Shown: in pieces, positions 44,922 through 53,585 of the stretch
Numbering within the stretch: the stretch's first letter is position 1
Layout of the letters: each line of letters starts with the position of its first letter
Source: Flavobacterium sp. 245
Lineage (GTDB): Bacteria; Bacteroidota; Bacteroidia; Flavobacteriales; Flavobacteriaceae
Direction: 5' to 3'
Assembly: GCF_004362055.1 (NCBI RefSeq)
Contig: NZ_SNXB01000014.1
Coordinates: 1-64,000 of the forward strand
Length of the DNA: 64,000 nucleotides
The notes under the pieces: model-generated
Seen by the model: the letters and a program-made list of their open reading frames with translations, nothing else
Database searches by the model: none
What the model was told of the DNA's origin: nothing
Program-made: the position numbers and the translations under genes

Positions 44922-45479
44922 TTACAACATTCGTTTTCCCTCGGCGCTAAATTTTATTGCTTTCTCTAATCTCGCAAGTCTGGTTTTTTCTTGCTTGGCG
45001 CTCATAATTACGTGAATGATTACTTTTTTGTACGATGGAGCCTGATTATTGAAATATTCCCACGCTGTTTTATGAGCTTTAAATTGTTTTTCAAACTCAG
45101 GATCGAGAACATACGCTTCGTTTTCATGCGAATAAATTTTGGATCTTTCTTCAGATCTGAATTCGAAAGCTTTAATTCCGGCTTCTTTCATGAGTCCGGC
45201 TTTTGTAAGCTGTTCTATTTTCTTGATGTTGATTGCACTCCAAATACTTGATTTTTTTCTTGGCGTAAATCGGATAGTGTAACTTTCATCATCAATAGTT
45301 TTTCGAATGCCGTCAATCCAGCCAAAACAAAGTGCTTGATCAACCGATTCTGACCAGGTCATACACGGTTTTTTACTTTTCACTTTGTAGAAACCTACTA
45401 AAAGTTCCGTTTCATTTTGATAATGCTTTTCTAGCCATTCTCTGAATTTTTCTTGAGTGGAGAAGAAGGTTGGTGCCAT
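44922..45479 (-). CDS. YdeI/OmpD-associated family protein
   Basis: 185 residues: EKHYQNETELLVGFYKVKSKKPCMTWSESVDQALCFGWIDGIRKTIDDESYTIRFTPRKKSSIWSAINIKKIEQL is the conserved N-terminal two thirds, and the C-terminal region is rich in Lys and helical. The family is annotated as YdeI or bacteriocin-protection like. It is a cytosolic protein, with function uncertain. Confidence 0.88.
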   Translation of the reverse strand: MAPTFFSTQEKFREWLEKHYQNETELLVGFYKVKSKKPCMTWSESVDQALCFGWIDGIRKTIDDESYTIRFTPRKKSSIWSAINIKKIEQLTKAGLMKEAGIKAFEFRSEERSKIYSHENEAYVLDPEFEKQFKAHKTAWEYFNNQAPSYKKVIIHVIMSAKQEKTRLARLEKAIKFSAEGKRML

Positions 45480-45536
45480 TTTATTCGAATGTTATTATCT
45501 GTAAAAATATTATAAATAACAGAGAATAAAATTGAT

Positions 45537-45986
45537 TTATTTAAAAACAACGGTTTTGTTCGATTTTGCAATCTTGACAATATGAAAAGGCTGTGTAATT
45601 ACAGAGGTAAAACCGCCTTTTTTTAATTGTTCAACTTTAACTGTTATCTGGCTGTTTGATTGTGTAATGTTGGTAATGTCGATAGAATAGCCGCCAGAAT
45701 GACGCACTTCGTCAAAAACAGCAATGACCTGATATTTTGTAAAATCAACATTTGTGTCTGGTGATTCGTATAAAGCTTGCGTAATGATATTTAATTGTGA
45801 CAATAAAGCATTCCATTCGGTCTCGTTTGTAATGACCCTATTTGATTTAGGAATAGTTCCATCTTTGGGGCCATAAATGTCATTTTGCAAAATTGTTGTA
45901 AACGAAACATTTGATCTTTCTGAATCATCATTACTGCAACTTGCTAATGTTAATACAAGGCTTAGAAATAAAATAATCTGTTTCAT
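45537..45986 (-). CDS. PrcB_C-domain lipoprotein
   Basis: 149 residues from the ATG at 45986 (MKQIILFLSLVLTLASC), which gives a proper SpII signal with the lipidated Cys at residue 17. The open frame extends upstream, but that part looks non-coding and overlaps the GC-rich RNA element. The C-terminal part, VITNETEWNALLSQLN, TKYQVIAVFDEVRHSGGYSIDITNI, PFHIVKIAKSNKTV, matches the PrcB C-terminal domain of protease-complex proteins. No partner protease is nearby. Confidence 0.82.
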   Translation of the reverse strand: MKQIILFLSLVLTLASCSNDDSERSNVSFTTILQNDIYGPKDGTIPKSNRVITNETEWNALLSQLNIITQALYESPDTNVDFTKYQVIAVFDEVRHSGGYSIDITNITQSNSQITVKVEQLKKGGFTSVITQPFHIVKIAKSNKTVVFK

Positions 45987-46120
45987 GTTTTTGGTTTTAA
46001 GTTGAAATATAGATTGTAATGTTTTGCTAATTAAAGAGATAGCGTTTTTGTTAAATGGTTGCGTTTCAATTTTATTTTTTTTTAAAGAAACTTGGAAAAA
46101 TGATTTTTTCTTATGCAACC

Positions 46121-46216
46121 TTGATTGCGTTAGGGATAGTAGCGGAAAGCCCACAGCCTGACGAAGGAAGTGCGAGGACTTGAAGCGGATAGCCCGGCCC
46201 GGAGGGAAACGCCCAA
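46121..46216 (+). ncRNA. GC-rich, probably structured RNA element
   Basis: About 90 bases clearly richer in G+C than the surrounding AT-rich gap, without a matching ORF. GCGTT (about 46127) and AACGC (about 46207) could form a closing stem. Inside are GGG..AGCGGAAAGCCC, an apex hairpin AAGT-GCGAGG-ACTT and CCC-GGA-GGG, with the word AGCGGAnAGCCC appearing twice. It resembles an element I recall as frequent in Flavobacteriia (GTTAGGGATnGnAGCGG...GCCCGGCCC...GGGAACGCCC). It might correspond to Rfam Flavo-1; I could not check. Strand is inferred from pairing and the gene at 46284. Confidence 0.55.
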
Positions 46217-46283
46217 AAAAATATTGGTGTTTGTATTATTATTTCCACGAAATTTGCAAATGAAAACCTGAAGGATAGAAATC

Positions 46284-47018
46284 ATGGGGAAGGGACCAGA
46301 AAAAAATACCAAAAATAAGGCTTTGCACACTAAGTTGCTCAACAGGAAAAAGGCTAAACTTAGAGAAGAAAAGGAAGCTCAGGCCAAACGGTTGAAGGCT
46401 TTGGCAACTAAAATAAATGAAAAAACGAACGGCGAAGATTTAGATCTTAGCATAAACAATTCAAAACAAGATACAATGGAGGAATTTGGCAGAATAATAG
46501 TTTCAGAAACGGCAATGAAAAGTGAAAATCCGCAGGATGTTGTACATTCTAATATTTCGGTAATCAACTTAATGCGCGAAGAAGGTGTCGATGACGAATT
46601 GATTCATGAAGATGCAATTACGAGTTATTACCTTGATTATTACTATTCGCAATATGCAGAAGGAAATTTTGCGCAGTTTGTGCACAATTCTGGATGGAAC
46701 AAAGAATTAAACGAATTGATCGAAGAAGGTCTGGCTTTAATTGGTGCCGAAAAACACTTGGAATTGTTTTTGGAACAAAGCAAAAAAGTTAGAATTACGA
46801 GTAATATTAAATTGGATAAGTTTTTAAAAGGAAAATTAGAAGGCGCAAATCCAGTTCGTGATGCTTTGAACAACGATAAATTTTTTGAATTAGAAGAAAA
46901 TCTTGCAGAGCTAAATGCTAATTTCTTGAAGAATCACCCGGATTTTGAAGTGCTTTCGGTAGACGAGATGTTTGCGGCTTTAGAGGAATTTGTGGGGCAT
47001 GAAATTAAAAGAGCTTAA
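46284..47018 (+). CDS. DMP19/DUF4375-like protein
   Basis: 244 residues. The first 60 are a Lys/Glu/Arg-rich, probably coiled or disordered N-terminus. A helical domain follows (about 100-240), with the family pattern AITSYYLDYYYSQYAEGNFAQFVHNSGW and LIEEGLALIGAEKH. No catalytic site is apparent. The gene begins about 70 bases after the GC-rich element. Confidence 0.75.
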   Translation: MGKGPEKNTKNKALHTKLLNRKKAKLREEKEAQAKRLKALATKINEKTNGEDLDLSINNSKQDTMEEFGRIIVSETAMKSENPQDVVHSNISVINLMREEGVDDELIHEDAITSYYLDYYYSQYAEGNFAQFVHNSGWNKELNELIEEGLALIGAEKHLELFLEQSKKVRITSNIKLDKFLKGKLEGANPVRDALNNDKFFELEENLAELNANFLKNHPDFEVLSVDEMFAALEEFVGHEIKRA

Positions 47019-47125
47019 TATTTTTAACCGCAAGGTTAAGCTGAATTAGTAAAATTATATTCACAAACGCTTGTTTTTGAATTAATTGAGTTAATTTTAG
47101 TTCTGTATAAATATTGTTTTTATTT

Positions 47126-47692
47126 ATGGAAGAACTAACGCACATCAAGTCGATTATCGGGATTATTCTCGGGTTGAGTTTGACACATCTGATAAAAGGA
47201 TCGGTTATTTTTATTCAGCATCCGGGACGAAAGAAAATTTATTTTGTGCATTCGCTTTGGGTGTTTTATGTTTTTTTGCTGATTATCCATTTTTGGTGGT
47301 GGGAGTTTAATCTGAAATTGATAACCGAATGGTATTTCATAGATTACTTTTTTATAATCTGTTATATACTGATTTATTATCTGCTCTGCGCGATTTTATA
47401 TCCAGACGATTTAGTGGATTATACGGGTTATGAAGATTATTTTTATTCTCGTAAAAATTGGTTTTTTTCTATATTGGCGATTAGTTTTATAGCTGATATT
47501 GTTGACACGGCGATAAAAGGCGGTGATTATTTTTTATACAATCAAACCGAATATTTTGTTCGGATTATAGGTCATATTATTTTGTGTTTTGTGGCAATAA
47601 AAGTCAATAATAAAATGTTTCATACTATTTTGGTTTTGCTGTTTATTGTTTACGAACTCTCTTATATACTGAGACTGTTTAATACAGAGTGA
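47126..47692 (+). CDS. Membrane protein of unknown function
   Basis: 188 residues from the ATG at 47126; an in-frame TTG at 47114 is less likely. Five or six hydrophobic helices span most of the length, rich in Phe, Tyr and Trp (FLLIIHFWWWEFNL, FFIICYILIYYLLCAILYP). No recognised family. A word-type spacer follows. Confidence 0.65.
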   Translation: MEELTHIKSIIGIILGLSLTHLIKGSVIFIQHPGRKKIYFVHSLWVFYVFLLIIHFWWWEFNLKLITEWYFIDYFFIICYILIYYLLCAILYPDDLVDYTGYEDYFYSRKNWFFSILAISFIADIVDTAIKGGDYFLYNQTEYFVRIIGHIILCFVAIKVNNKMFHTILVLLFIVYELSYILRLFNTE

Positions 47693-47696
47693 GTTT

Positions 47697-47775
47697 TTTT
47701 GTTTAAATCTCGCAAAGCCGGGAAGTCGCAGAGAAAACAAAACTTTGCGACTTCGCGACTTTGCGAGAGTAATTG
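47697..47775. repeat. Imperfect palindromic spacer (CTCGCAAAG..CTTTGCGAG)
   Basis: CTCGCAAAGCCGGGAAGTCGCA and TGCGACTTCGCGACTTTGCGAG are inverted with two mismatches over 22 bases. It could act as a hairpin after the membrane protein gene. The words match the spacer at 25040 and 42550. Confidence 0.6.
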
Positions 47776-47851
47776 CCATTTCTTTAAAACATTCTTAGCG
47801 AATTTTTGCAGACTTCGCTTGGAGTGATTTATCTATTTTAAAACAACCAAA

Positions 47852-49402
47852 ATGAGATTTAAGTACTGCCCAATTTTGCTCGTTATTTTTGCTCAAACAG
47901 CAATTTCTCAAAACAAAATAAATCTATTTTCAGAAATCAATTATAGCTCGATTCCTGAAGTTTCACTTGCTGATTATAAATCGGTTCAGGAAAGAGATTC
48001 AAAATTTCAAAACCCTAATATTGCTTTGGGAGTTGGGATTTCTGGTGGAGGTTCGAGAGCGCAGTTTTTTAGCATGGGCGTTCTTTTGGGTTTAGAAGAA
48101 ATTCAGGAAAATGACTCGAAACGCAATTTTTTGAATGAAGTTGATTATTTTTCGACTGTTTCTGGAGGCTGTTACTCGGCGGGATATTATTTGACGGTTT
48201 TGAAAAATAAACTGCAATATGATAATTGCTCTTTCAATGAATTTTATTTTTCTAAAGCCGATGCTTATAAATCGGATGTAAATAAATCAGCGACACTATT
48301 ATCTCTTCTTAACAATAGCCGAAACGAAAAGGGCGAAAAAGTCTCAATGGCGCAAAGATTAGATTTTGAAGTTTTGCAATATGATAGTGCAAATCCTGAA
48401 AACGAGAATAAGTTTAAAACTCAAATGCTTTTGGCTGACTTTTTTGTTCCGAAAGACAGTAAACTAAGTCCGAAATTACCAATAATGGTCGCTAACGGAA
48501 CGGCATATAATAACGGAGAACGTTTTCCGTTCATGCCGCATATTATTCGTGCTTTGAAAATTAATGCTTCTTTGGCTCCCAATAAAGCGCCAATTCCACT
48601 TGACGGAAATCAAATAAATAATGGTTATGATTTTCCGTTGACATATGCTATTACAGCGAGTTCGGCGTTTCCTGGTGTTCTTCCAAAAACAAAATTCGGA
48701 ATCAAAAACCAGGACAAAATTTTATGTGTAATTGATGGCGGAGCATCAGACAACACGGGCTATGAAACGCTTATTGAATTACTTCACAGCGATACTAAAG
48801 TTAAAGACAAAAATAAAAAAGCACTTTTTATTGATTGTTTGGGACCCGGAAAAAAAGCGCCATTTATAAACGACGAGAAAATTAGATTGCTTTCGCTTTT
48901 AGAAACAGCTTCTTTATATACGGTTCAAACGCGTTATATTACTTTTGAAAAAGATGTTGAAAATGTTCTAGATAAATACAAAATACCGACTTCAAATTAC
49001 CAGATTATCGGTTTTAGTACTTTGCGAAATTATTTGTCAAGTTTAAAAAAAGATCAGGCTTATGAAGATTTGGTCACACAATTAAAAAATACCGATGATG
49101 GAGTTGCAAGCTGGCTAAAACTTCATGATGATTTTAGAACACAGTTGATTGCAAAATTCGGTGCGGAGCACTTTAAAAAAGATAAAAATGGCGAGCTTGT
49201 ACTTTCAAGTTTAAATCAAGACACGTTTAAAAATTTTAGTGCCGGCGAACTTTTGATGCTATATGAATATGCATCTCACGTTGAAACTAAACTAAAAATA
49301 TCTCCACAAGAAAAAGAAATGTTATTGCTCGCTGGGCGCTATGCCGTTTATATAAAAACGGATGAACTAAAAGCGTTGCTGGCAGAAAATAAAGGATTGT
49401 AA
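47852..49402 (+). CDS. Patatin-like phospholipase
   Basis: 516 residues with a signal peptide (MRFKYCPILLVIFAQTAIS-Q). GVGISGGGSRAQFFSMGVLLGLEEI provides the Gly-rich oxyanion hole, STVSGGCYSAGYYL holds the presumed catalytic serine, and VIDGGASDNTGYETL holds the catalytic aspartate (DGG). The serine sits in VSGG rather than a perfect GxSxG. The long C-terminal region after about residue 320 is unassigned. The enzyme would hydrolyse lipids outside the cytosol. Confidence 0.88.
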   Translation: MRFKYCPILLVIFAQTAISQNKINLFSEINYSSIPEVSLADYKSVQERDSKFQNPNIALGVGISGGGSRAQFFSMGVLLGLEEIQENDSKRNFLNEVDYFSTVSGGCYSAGYYLTVLKNKLQYDNCSFNEFYFSKADAYKSDVNKSATLLSLLNNSRNEKGEKVSMAQRLDFEVLQYDSANPENENKFKTQMLLADFFVPKDSKLSPKLPIMVANGTAYNNGERFPFMPHIIRALKINASLAPNKAPIPLDGNQINNGYDFPLTYAITASSAFPGVLPKTKFGIKNQDKILCVIDGGASDNTGYETLIELLHSDTKVKDKNKKALFIDCLGPGKKAPFINDEKIRLLSLLETASLYTVQTRYITFEKDVENVLDKYKIPTSNYQIIGFSTLRNYLSSLKKDQAYEDLVTQLKNTDDGVASWLKLHDDFRTQLIAKFGAEHFKKDKNGELVLSSLNQDTFKNFSAGELLMLYEYASHVETKLKISPQEKEMLLLAGRYAVYIKTDELKALLAENKGL

Positions 49403-49446
49403 AAGGAAATTAACTTAGGTAAATGGGACAATGCCCAACTAAGATC

Positions 49447-49929
49447 TTATCTTAATTGAGCATTATTAGAATTTGCATATTCAACCTGAATTTGTTTAAT
49501 AGTTTCGTCAAGCGCTACTATCTCACTAAAAGCTCCTTGAAGCATAGTCGCTGCTTTAGCTTCGTTGTCTTTAGTGGTTAAAATGTCTATGTTTATTTCA
49601 AAACCGTCCATAGAAGTTATGCTTGTAGAAAACATTTCAAGCATCGTTTTTCTTAAACCTTGGTCGGAGTTTAATGGCGCTAAAAGCTCAATTGGCTTTT
49701 GTGCTTCTATTAATTTGTTTCTGGTCGTTTTAATCAGTGCCAGAAATTCTTTTTTTGATTCTGGTTTCCCAATAAAATTCAAACTTCCTTTTAGGAATTC
49801 CTCATTAGCTTGGAAAAGCTTTGTGTGAGCCTCGACGATTTGGTTGTTGTAGCTCTCTGTAGTTCTTTCATTACAGCTGATAGATAGTGATGAAATAATT
49901 AGTAAGAGCACTAGAGTAATTTTTTTCAT
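49447..49929 (-). CDS. Lipoprotein of unknown function, paralogue 1
   Basis: 160 residues with an SpII signal (LLLIISSLSISC). The mature part is all-helical: SYNNQIVEAHTKLFQANEEFLKGSL, LIEAQKPIELLAPL, GLRKTMLEMFSTS, ALDETIKQIQVEYANSNNAQLR. It is a paralogue of the lipoprotein at 50627 in length, layout and these blocks. An outer-membrane or periplasmic four-helix protein is likely; function unknown. Confidence 0.75.
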   Translation of the reverse strand: MKKITLVLLLIISSLSISCNERTTESYNNQIVEAHTKLFQANEEFLKGSLNFIGKPESKKEFLALIKTTRNKLIEAQKPIELLAPLNSDQGLRKTMLEMFSTSITSMDGFEINIDILTTKDNEAKAATMLQGAFSEIVALDETIKQIQVEYANSNNAQLR

Positions 49930-50042
49930 AGGTTAAAACTTTGTAAATTATTGTTAAACAAATATATCAGAATTATTTGAGTTTTATGATTCTACACTGT
50001 TTTTTAGGTTTTTTATGAATAAACTTACGAAATTGTAATAAT

Positions 50043-50081
50043 TATGTAAATCATCGGGAAATTTATGTAACACATCGAGAA
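50043..50081. promoter_or_regulatory. Direct repeats at 21-bp period, putative operator
   Basis: TATGTAAATCATCGGGAA (50043-50060) and TATGTAACACATCGAGAA (50064-50081) match at 15 of 18 positions and start exactly 21 bases apart, two helical turns. They end three bases before the -33 box of the gene at 50127, a classic activator position. Confidence 0.5.
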
Positions 50082-50084
50082 GGC

Positions 50085-50114
50085 TTTGAAATTAATTTAG
50101 CAGTATTAATTTTA
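50085..50114 (+). promoter_or_regulatory. Promoter of the 50127 gene
   Basis: TTTG (50085-50088), 18-base spacer, TAATTTTA (50107-50114), matching the Bacteroidetes TTTG/TAnnTTTG pair except for the last base. The start codon lies 13 bases downstream. Confidence 0.5.
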
Positions 50115-50126
50115 AAGAAATCAAAC

Positions 50127-50546
50127 ATGAAAACTAGAAGCTTATTACTCGCCTTAATACTTAGTATTGGATTATTTTCAACATCTTGCAGCAATGATGA
50201 TAATGAAGGGGAAACACTAATTCCGTTAGAAGGAAAATGGGATCTTAGCAAAACGGGAACTGTCATTAATGGAACAGAAACATTGATTGATGCGCCAGAA
50301 AATCAAAGTGGATGCAACAAAGATTATCTAGAGTTAAAATTGGATAATACAGTAAATATTGGTGATTATAGTTCAGCTGTAAGTGCTTGTGCACTAACAG
50401 TTCAATCAGGAATTTATTCAAGATCACACAATAATATAACTACTGTTGTTAATGGTGTGACTAAAACCCAGGATATCGTAAATCTAACACTTAAAGAATT
50501 AAAGGTGAAAGACGCAGCTGGTATAATCACGGTTTATACTAGATAA
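50127..50546 (+). CDS. Lipocalin-like lipoprotein
   Basis: 139 residues with an SpII signal (LLALILSIGLFSTSC). The rest is beta-rich and begins LIPLEGKWDLSKTGTVI, a pattern of the flavobacterial lipocalin-like family, with two further cysteines (SGCNKDYLEL and SACALTVQ) that may form a disulfide. Regulated by the repeat site upstream (inference). It lies between the two helical lipoprotein paralogues but on the opposite strand. Confidence 0.72.
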   Translation: MKTRSLLLALILSIGLFSTSCSNDDNEGETLIPLEGKWDLSKTGTVINGTETLIDAPENQSGCNKDYLELKLDNTVNIGDYSSAVSACALTVQSGIYSRSHNNITTVVNGVTKTQDIVNLTLKELKVKDAAGIITVYTR

Positions 50547-50585
50547 TGAGTAAAAAATAAATCCTTAATTGTAGGATTTATCACG

Positions 50586-50620
50586 AAACGGAAATAACTT
50601 TTTTAAAGTTGTTTCCGTTT
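50586..50620. terminator. Bidirectional terminator
   Basis: AAACGGAAAtAACTTT and AAAGTTgTTTCCGTTT pair around TTT between convergent genes ending at 50546 and 50627, with a smaller AAATCCT..AGGATTT hairpin just before. Confidence 0.9.
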
Positions 50621-50626
50621 TTTATT

Positions 50627-51106
50627 TTATCTCAATTTTCCATTGTTGTAATACGCATATTGAACCTGAAGATCTTTTATCAGCTGGTCTAATTCTGTAA
50701 ATTTTGAAATATTTTCCCTAAATAGTTTTGCTGTTTTTTCTTCGTTGCCTTTTTCTGTAATCAAATCGACATTTACAGCATAAAGATCCATCGCATCTTC
50801 GGTGCTGGAATACATTTCTAAAATAGTCCTTCTTAAACCATGATCAGTAAAAGGAACTAAAGCTTCGACTGGCTTTTTTCCTTCATTAATTTTTATTTTG
50901 GTTTCTTTAATCAAATTAATCAACAAATCTTTAGATTCAGGGTTTCCTGCATGAGATGCCGCTTCTTTGTAAAAATTATCATTGATGTTAAGCAATTCTT
51001 TATGAGCTAAAACAATAGTATTATTATAGCTTTCAAGAGTTTGCTGATTACAGCTTGTAATTGTTGCAGCAACAATTGCTAAAAATAAAAGTATTGTTTT
51101 CTTCAT
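50627..51106 (-). CDS. Lipoprotein of unknown function, paralogue 2
   Basis: 159 residues with an SpII signal (LFLAIVAATITSC). It parallels the lipoprotein at 49447: ESYNNTIVLAHKELLNINDNF, INEGKKPVEALVPF, GLRRTILEMYSS, ELDQLIKDLQVQYAYYNNGKLR. The mature protein is helical. The function is unknown. Confidence 0.75.
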   Translation of the reverse strand: MKKTILLFLAIVAATITSCNQQTLESYNNTIVLAHKELLNINDNFYKEAASHAGNPESKDLLINLIKETKIKINEGKKPVEALVPFTDHGLRRTILEMYSSTEDAMDLYAVNVDLITEKGNEEKTAKLFRENISKFTELDQLIKDLQVQYAYYNNGKLR

Positions 51107-51288
51107 TGGTTGATTTTGTTAACTACAAATATATAGAAATTGGAGTATGCGATCAATAAAGAAGTATTTTCTGATTTAAAGAAAATTTTATTAGTGAAAA
51201 TAAAAAATAAATATTTAAAGCGATTTTACTAAAAAGATAAAAAAAAACCAAACAATCAACTTTGTAGTATTCTTAGGAAACATTTCCT

Positions 51289-51296
51289 TAAATTTG
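51289..51296 (+). promoter_or_regulatory. Putative -7 box for serS
   Basis: TAAATTTG, an exact TAnnTTTG match 41 bases before the ATG at 51338, with TTTG at 51261-51264 (24-base spacer, one longer than usual). A palindrome AGGAAA-CA-TTTCCT lies in the spacer. Confidence 0.45.
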
Positions 51297-51337
51297 CTTC
51301 CATTATAAAAAAATACAATAGTTACAAAAATCAAGCT

Positions 51338-52609
51338 ATGTTACAAATCGCATTTATTAGAGAAAATCAAGAGAAAGTAATCAAGGCTTTAGCAAAACGA
51401 AATATCGATGCTAAAAGCGTTGTTGAAGAGGTGGTGCAATTAGATGAAAACCGTCGTGCTGCGCAGGCAGAATTAGACAATGTTTTATCTGAATCTAATA
51501 AATTATCCAAAGATATTGGCGAGTTAATGAAGGCTGGTGAGAAATCAAAAGCGGCTATTTTAAAAGAAAAAACAGTTTCTTTAAAAGAAAAAAGCAAAGA
51601 ACTTGGAGAAAAAGCCGAAGCTCTTGCTGTTGAATTGACAAACAAATTATATACTTTGCCAAATCTTCCTGCCGATATTGTTCCAGAAGGAAAAACGCCA
51701 GACGATAACGTAAATGTTTTTGAAGAAGGAGAAGTTCCAGTTTTGCATGAAGGTGCACAACCACATTGGGAATTGGTGAAAAAATATGATATTATTGATT
51801 TTGAGCTTGGTGTAAAAATTACTGGTGCCGGTTTTCCTGTTTACAAAGGAAAAGGTGCTCGTTTACAGCGCGCTTTAATCAATTATTTTTTAGATAAGAA
51901 TACTGCATCAGGATATAATGAAGTTCAGGTGCCGCATTTGGTAAACGAAGCTTCAGGATTTGGAACAGGACAATTGCCAGACAAAGAAGGGCAAATGTAT
52001 CATTCAACAATTGATGATTTATATTTGATTCCAACGGCTGAGGTTCCAGTTACAAATTTATTCCGCGATGTTATTTTGAACGAAAGCGATTTGCCAGTTT
52101 TGCACACGGCTTACACACCATGTTTTCGTCGCGAAGCAGGTTCTTATGGAGCTCACGTGCGCGGATTAAATCGTTTGCATCAATTTGATAAAGTTGAAAT
52201 CGTACGTATCGAACATCCAGAAAAATCATACGAAGCTTTAGACGGAATGGTTGAACACGTAAAAAATATTCTTCAGGAATTGAAATTGCCATACAGAATT
52301 TTACGTCTTTGCGGAGGCGATATGGGTTTCACATCGGCTTTGACTTATGATTTTGAAGTGTTTTCTACAGCGCAGGATCGTTGGTTAGAAATCAGTTCTG
52401 TTTCTAACTTCGAAACTTTTCAGGCAAACCGTTTGAAATTACGTTTCAAAGACAAAGATGGTAAAAACCAATTGGCACATACTTTGAACGGAAGTTCATT
52501 GGCGTTGCCTAGAGTTTTGGCCGGAATTTTAGAAAATTACCAAACACCGGAAGGGATTGTAATACCAGAAGTTTTACGTCCTTACTGTGGATTTGATATT
52601 ATAAATTAA
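51338..52609 (+). CDS. serS: Seryl-tRNA synthetase
   Basis: 423 residues. The N-terminal antiparallel coiled coil (about 25-100) is followed by the class II core: motif 2 FRREAGSYGAHVRGLNRLHQFDKVE and motif 3 NGSSLALPRVLAGILENYQ. It charges tRNA-Ser and tRNA-Sec. The stop is followed by a word-type spacer before lgt, with no strong terminator, so read-through into lgt is possible. Confidence 0.97.
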   Translation: MLQIAFIRENQEKVIKALAKRNIDAKSVVEEVVQLDENRRAAQAELDNVLSESNKLSKDIGELMKAGEKSKAAILKEKTVSLKEKSKELGEKAEALAVELTNKLYTLPNLPADIVPEGKTPDDNVNVFEEGEVPVLHEGAQPHWELVKKYDIIDFELGVKITGAGFPVYKGKGARLQRALINYFLDKNTASGYNEVQVPHLVNEASGFGTGQLPDKEGQMYHSTIDDLYLIPTAEVPVTNLFRDVILNESDLPVLHTAYTPCFRREAGSYGAHVRGLNRLHQFDKVEIVRIEHPEKSYEALDGMVEHVKNILQELKLPYRILRLCGGDMGFTSALTYDFEVFSTAQDRWLEISSVSNFETFQANRLKLRFKDKDGKNQLAHTLNGSSLALPRVLAGILENYQTPEGIVIPEVLRPYCGFDIIN

Positions 52610-52685
52610 TTTAGTTTACAGTTTACAGTCGCAGTTTACAGTTTTGTACTGCGACTGAAAACTGCGACTGAAAACTGAAAACCGG
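52610..52685. repeat. Quasi-periodic spacer sequence (AGTTTACAGTCGC / ACTGCGACTGAAA words)
   Basis: Begins AGTTTACAGTTTACAGTCGC, repeats AGTTTACAGT, and then has ACTGCGACTGAAA twice followed by ACTGAAA. The second half is partly complementary to the first (CAGTCGCAGT and ACTGCGACTG), so it can fold as a hairpin. Confidence 0.65.
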
Positions 52686-52689
52686 GATT

Positions 52690-53514
52690 ATGAAGAACGG
52701 AGTTTTAAATTGGAATGTAGATCCTGTAATAGTAATGATTACAGACAGTTTTCCGTTAAAATATTACGGAGCTCTTTTTGCTATCGGACTTTTATTAGGT
52801 TATTATATTGTTAGAAATATTTATAAAAAGGAAAACATTTCTATAGAAAATCTTGACAGTTTATTGGTTTACGTAATTGTGGGAACAATTTTGGGCGCCC
52901 GATTAGGACATTGTTTTTTTTATGAGGCTGACTATTTTTTGCAGCATCCGATAGAAATACTTTTGCCAATTCAAAAAATTGGAGGAGTTTATAAATTTGT
53001 TGGTTTTCAAGGATTGGCAAGTCATGGAGGAACAATAGGCGTTTTAATTGCGATGATTTTATATTGTAGAAAGTACAAAGTGAAGTTTTTGTGGTTGCTG
53101 GATAGAATGGCAATTGGTGTTCCGGTTACAGGCGCTTTTATCAGATTTGGAAATTTTATGAATTCGGAAATTTACGGAAAACCTACTAACGGAAATTGGG
53201 GTGTTGTTTTTCAAAGAGATGATTTAATTCCAAGACACCCAACACAATTGTATGAAGCATTTTCGTATTTGTTGATTTTTGGAATTTTATTTTGGATGTA
53301 TAAATCAGACAAAATAAAGAATACCAGCGGATTACTATTCGGAACTTTTTTGACTCTATTGTTTTTAGCTAGGTTTATAATTGAATTTTTCAAGGAAAAT
53401 CAGGAAATTTTTGAAAATAATATGATCATAAATATGGGACAAATTTTAAGTATTCCCTTTATTTTAATTGGATTAACTTTGATTATCTGGAAATCAAAAC
53501 TTGAAATGAAGTAG
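52690..53514 (+). CDS. lgt: Prolipoprotein diacylglyceryl transferase
   Basis: 274 residues with about seven transmembrane segments. Lgt signatures are FQGLASHGGTIGVLIAMILY, the invariant GAFIRFGNFMNSEIYG and RHPTQLYEAFSYL. It attaches the diacylglyceryl group to the lipobox Cys of prolipoproteins such as GldH and the other lipoproteins in this window. It lies downstream of serS. Confidence 0.96.
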   Translation: MKNGVLNWNVDPVIVMITDSFPLKYYGALFAIGLLLGYYIVRNIYKKENISIENLDSLLVYVIVGTILGARLGHCFFYEADYFLQHPIEILLPIQKIGGVYKFVGFQGLASHGGTIGVLIAMILYCRKYKVKFLWLLDRMAIGVPVTGAFIRFGNFMNSEIYGKPTNGNWGVVFQRDDLIPRHPTQLYEAFSYLLIFGILFWMYKSDKIKNTSGLLFGTFLTLLFLARFIIEFFKENQEIFENNMIINMGQILSIPFILIGLTLIIWKSKLEMK

Positions 53515-53585
53515 AGTTTTAAAACTGATTTTAACTCCGAGACTGAATACTGCGCTAATAAGATGCCACATTAAAAAACTGAAGT

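Noticed and set aside
45987-46154. N-terminal extension of the PrcB-type lipoprotein
   Set aside because: It would destroy the lipoprotein signal and runs into the GC-rich element; the ATG at 45986 gives a clean lipobox.
46130-46342. A 70-residue minus-strand ORF across the GC-rich element
   Set aside because: Its codons fall on the structured element and cross the start of the gene at 46284; no family sequence is visible.
47697-47775. Possible tRNA or small RNA in the CGCAAAG-rich gap
   Set aside because: No cloverleaf or TTCGA arm can be drawn; it is an imperfect palindrome of the spacer-word type.
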